From positions 1,178,001 through 1,242,000 of the forward strand of contig JAFKAC010000012.1 of assembly GCA_025766275.1 (NCBI GenBank): a stretch of DNA of 64,000 bases. The letters are read 5' to 3'. Below are positions 60,649 through 64,000 of this stretch, in pieces. Within the stretch, counting starts at the first letter, position 1. Every line of letters begins with the position of its first letter. Position numbers and translations under genes: made by a program. This DNA is from Lactarius indigo. Taxonomy: Eukaryota; Basidiomycota; Agaricomycetes; Russulales; Russulaceae. A model generated the notes under the pieces. It was not told the DNA's origin. It did not search any database and was given only the letters and a program-made list of their open reading frames with translations.

Positions 60649-63493
60649 ATGACTCTCTCTTCCGTACCGGTCCTTCTCAACTGAGTTCCCCGTCCCCCCG
60701 TCCTATATTCCTCAGAACATCTCCACCCCATCCTCGTCATTACTCAATCCACCACCGTCACGTCCGCCGTCCCTTCCCCTTCCCCCAATCCCTGGACCAG
60801 TCCCCCCTCTCTGAACAGGACCTTTTTCACATCACCTGCCGCTACCCGTGCTTCTCGTTTATCGACATCCTCCAGGTCTTCCTCAGGTGAGGGAGTCTGT
60901 TGTCAGTGTCGCAAGCGGTAGTAGTGGTCCGTCTCCCATTCCCTCCCCGCAGTCGCGACCACACAACCCTCAGGTCGTCAACGGACCGGCTCCGTCACTT
61001 CTACCTCGACGAACTCTGTCCGCTCCTACTCGTCTTCTAATGGCTCTCTCTCTGTTCCCCTCCCGTCATATGTTGCCACTCGTACCGTCAATCCTGAACA
61101 CTCGAAAGTTCCCCCCTGTCTCAGTGGCGGTAAACCCTGCGATCATAGAGGATGATGAATTTTTCTCTGTCGACCCTGTTGAACACGTTCTCACCCATAC
61201 TTCTCTCGCTGATATCCCCCGCGCTACTCCTTCACCACTACCATATCCTGGCCATGGGCCTCTCCACGATGATCCTATTTCGTCGATCGATATGCACGAC
61301 CTCCCTGCCTTACAGGATGATGACACAACCGATCTGGATTCCCAAGCTCACGTTTTACACGTACAAATGCGTGCGGCACGATCAAAAAGTGCCACGCACA
61401 AACTACACGTCCGTCAAGCTGTGTCACAGGCCCGGCGAAACAGCAGTCCCACTGGCGGTAAAGATCAAGAGCGTACACCTTCCCTAATCCGGCGCCACCG
61501 GACCCGAAATTCTGTTGGTGGTCCCGACCACGAACCCCCCACATTTCCAGCAATTGCCCGACCCGATCGGACCAGTCGTCCTTCCAGCCCCGATATTGCG
61601 ACATTCATTGCGGCAACACCCCGTCCTAGGCGCCGCTTCTGAGACATCCTCACGCTCCAGATCACGGTCTAAATCCCGGCCACGGGCACCCAAGTCATTG
61701 CCCGGTTCGCGCCGTACTAGCGCTGTGGGGAGATTGTCTCTCTTTTCTCTCCCTGACGAATCCGCTCGCCGTCAGAGCGAAGGCAGCGCAACCCTTGCAT
61801 CACGGAGCTTATTGGCCTATGCCAATAGGCATGGCGATGACGACGGATTGTGGAACGATGATTCTTTTGTGGAAGAAGATTATGGTGTCGTTATCGGTGG
61901 TGGTGATAGCGGCTTTCCGAGTGTAGCCGACGAAGAGGATGCCGCTGGCGAATCTGATTCGAGTATTGATTTACATACACCTCTGCCGTGCGTCGCTTTT
62001 TTTTTTTTTTATTACTCTCGCAGCTCTTCTCACTCAGCAACTGACAAACAGAAATCTTATGCTGCGAGATGGGATGCTTTCACCTCACTCGAAATTGCTG
62101 CCTCAGAATACTCGAGCTGATTCTCTCATGGTTTCCACGGATGGCAACCGACCTGGAAGCACATTATCGACAGGTAAGCGACGCTTCTTAACCGGTTGAC
62201 GTAAACTTTTTCTTACAATTTAGTAGTGACAGCCAAATCAGGTATTTTCAAGGACGAACGTGACACAATTCGTCGCAGGGTCCGACACCGTGATGGTCGC
62301 CTCTTGCGTGGCGGTATCGGGCTGACGACTGGTCTAGGATGGAGTGACAGGTGAGCTGATGCGTATTTCGTTGCCATTGTCCCCTGATCGTGTTCTTTCT
62401 TTCCGTACCTACCCAGTGAGGATGAAGATGCGCCATCCCCTCTAACGAAGCGTCTTTCGAATCTTTCTCTCTCTCGCCAGTCGTCTGCGACATCAGTCAA
62501 GACTGGCCCACGCACGTCTCGCTCACATCCTCATCCTCTTTCACGTTCATTCTCAAGTGGTGCAAAAGTCCATCCGTCAAACTCAACCCAAAATTTAAGA
62601 CGTACAGTCGTTCCACCAACATCGTGGCAAAAACGTAACCGAGCTGCTGCCTCAACACTGTCCGTCAGCATCCCCGAACATGATTCCCCAGAATTTTCAT
62701 CTCAGGCACGGTTTTCGGAACCTTCATACCGTGTGGACAGTAATTCAGACTCTCAATCCAATGATCAAGTGAGAACTCCATCGAGCTCATCCACTCAGAG
62801 TTTACCTGGGCCGATTACCCCCGACGTGCCCGACCTGACGCCGCATAGCGCCCCTGTCAGGACTCTGGGATCGTGACAAGTGTCTCCCACCCCTTCCCTT
62901 ATCCCGCGGTCCGTCGATTGCGAGTCTACGACCCCCAGAATCCTTCTCAGATGCGAAAAACCTTACCTCGAAACTTGGTGCTGCACTATCAAGCCGGCCA
63001 ATTTCTCCTGGATCTGAAATTGTCCGACCCAGTGATCGTGTCCTCGCAAACACCCAGAGTACAACACTTCTACACAGCACGAACTCCTCGCGCCTCACGA
63101 AGCACCCCTCGCCCTCTTCAGCTCTCTGCCTCCCTAGGGGCTGTCATTGAGCCTGGCGAACCAGTGTCCAAGCAAGGTCTGTTACTCAACTACAATCGCC
63201 AGTTACACGACCAGCAACGCGCGCGTGCTTTGTCTGGCCCATCTCCATCGGTATCGGCCGGTCAACGCTACAGTGTCCGTCCTTTTGGTTCTATGAAATC
63301 AGCAGGCTTTTCGAGATCGGAGTCTATGGACCTTTCATTTTTGGAACCCGGCGAGCCGCGACTACGCCCAAGGACAGGGACCGGTATGGTTTACAAGAAG
63401 AGTTCCACAAGTCTAACCCGTGCTGCTGCGGACGTTCAAGCTCAAAGTCGGCTGCGCATGCCGTCTGAGAGGACTAGCTCGGTAGCTTCATGA
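60649..63493 (+). CDS. long Ser/Pro-rich protein with conserved core, frame breaks
   Basis: A coherent protein can be followed through several frames. SPNPWTSPPSLNRTFFTSP joins by an intron (about 60888-60950) to VATTQPSGRQRTGSVTSTS and VRSYSSSNGSLSVPLPSYVATR. Then come DDEFFSVDPVEHVLTH, RSRSRSKSRPRAPKSLPG, GLWNDDSFVEEDYGVVIGGG and LMLRDGMLSPHSKLLP. The most conserved block is TAKSGIFKDERDTIRRRVRH, GKLLR-like RDGRLLRGGIGLTTGLGWSD and EDEDAPSPLTKRLS, after proper introns. It continues DKCLPPLPLSRGPSIASL and VIEPGEPVSKQGLLLNY to a stop at 63491-63493. Unspliced single-base (+1) shifts are needed near 61110-61135, 61621-61642, 62856-62876 and 63118-63136. The 5' end is unresolved. Either insertions in the assembly or a pseudogene would fit. 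I do not recognise its function. Confidence 0.55.
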
Positions 63494-64000
63494 ACAGACT
63501 TCAGCTCAGTGATCTTTTTTGCCTCGACACGAACTCTCAAACCAATTTATACTGTAATACCCTCTTTCTAAGCATCCCATCTCATGTCTCCAAGGATCAT
63601 ACACTCCATTCCTTGTATAATTTTCCCCTACTTTTACGTGCTGTGTGCATATTAGTTACCCTCACCCTCTCTGCCTAGCCCACGTTCCCTCCAAGGATCT
63701 CAAGGATAAACCTCCACTTCATTTACCCCCCTAGATTTTTATCATACTCCTGGTTGTCGTCAGACGGTCTTTCTTTCCTATTCATCGTGCGATATACCCG
63801 TTTTCTCCTAACGTTTATTGTTGTGGGTGTACATTAGTTGGTGGTATAGTCATCAGGTCGGTATGGCGGTATTGGGATGAACCATGTCTCTCAATGGATA
63901 TACTGAATATGGGGTTGAAACCTTCAGTCCTTGCCTTTGTGTGCATGTGAGCGAATAGCTATCAGGAATCGCGGGCTCCTTTGTGAACGCGGAAGTACTT
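63494..64000. other. 3' flank at window edge
   Basis: No gene is seen after the last stop. The pyrimidine-rich sequence to about 63790 resembles a long 3' untranslated region, and the rest is unassigned. Confidence 0.3.

Overview
The window is nuclear DNA of a filamentous basidiomycete, most likely an Agaricomycete. Genes are split by many short introns (about 41-75 nt, GT-AG), and both strands are densely used with short shared promoters. The gene content is typical of mushrooms: a CFEM GPI protein, a CAP59-type GT69 glycosyltransferase, tandem BTB proteins, a DUF6534-like membrane protein, a Crinkler-type domain and a Tc1/mariner element with introns. All exon joins were made by eye from splice sites and protein conservation, so spans are firmer than internal boundaries.

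Layout. 0.3-3.1 kb: a molybdopterin-binding-domain protein and a bHLH factor (both -). 3.9-4.4 kb: a short Crinkler-like gene. 5.3-8.7 kb: MCM4 (+). 9.1-14.1 kb: a Zn2Cys6 factor and a PPX1-type exopolyphosphatase (both -), then an intron-containing tRNA-Gln(CTG). 14.6-16.7 kb: RSA3 (-) head to head with cyclin C (+). 16.9-20.2 kb: a multi-pass membrane protein and a CFEM protein (both -). 20.8-21.4 kb: ribosomal protein eL31 (+). 21.8-25.6 kb: an SGNH-like membrane protein and a CAP59-type glycosyltransferase sharing a promoter. 25.9-29.5 kb: NOP53 (-) and CSN1 (+) head to head. 29.8-31.8 kb: a WW-domain protein (-) and a universal stress protein (+) head to head. 32.0-35.5 kb: an FHA protein with Ki-67-like repeats (+).

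The accessory region, 35.8-46.2 kb, holds two BTB genes (the first broken), an unrecognised proline-rich gene, an apparently intact Tc1/mariner transposase, a seven-helix-type membrane protein and F-box/LRR-like remnants. Conserved genes return at 46.2 kb with an ABC1/ADCK mitochondrial kinase-like gene. A decayed protein kinase follows, then a tiny Cys-rich gene, an intronless mucin-like single-pass protein, CDC20, ALG11 and a 41-residue OST4. A long Ser/Pro-rich gene closes the window.

Functional themes are replication and cell cycle (MCM4, cyclin C, CDC20, the Ki-67-like protein), ribosome biogenesis (RSA3, NOP53, eL31) and surface glycan or N-glycan synthesis (GT69 with the SGNH-like protein, ALG11, OST4).

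The most notable signals are these: single-base +1 frame breaks inside otherwise conserved genes (PPX1, cyclin C, the last gene); a 74-residue protein with a ubiquitin-like RLRGG followed by a cysteine tail; a Ki-67-like architecture in a fungus; paired CACGTG sites in a window that also encodes a bHLH factor predicted to bind them; and several introns that are multiples of three without stop codons. Residual assembly errors remain a serious alternative for the frame breaks.
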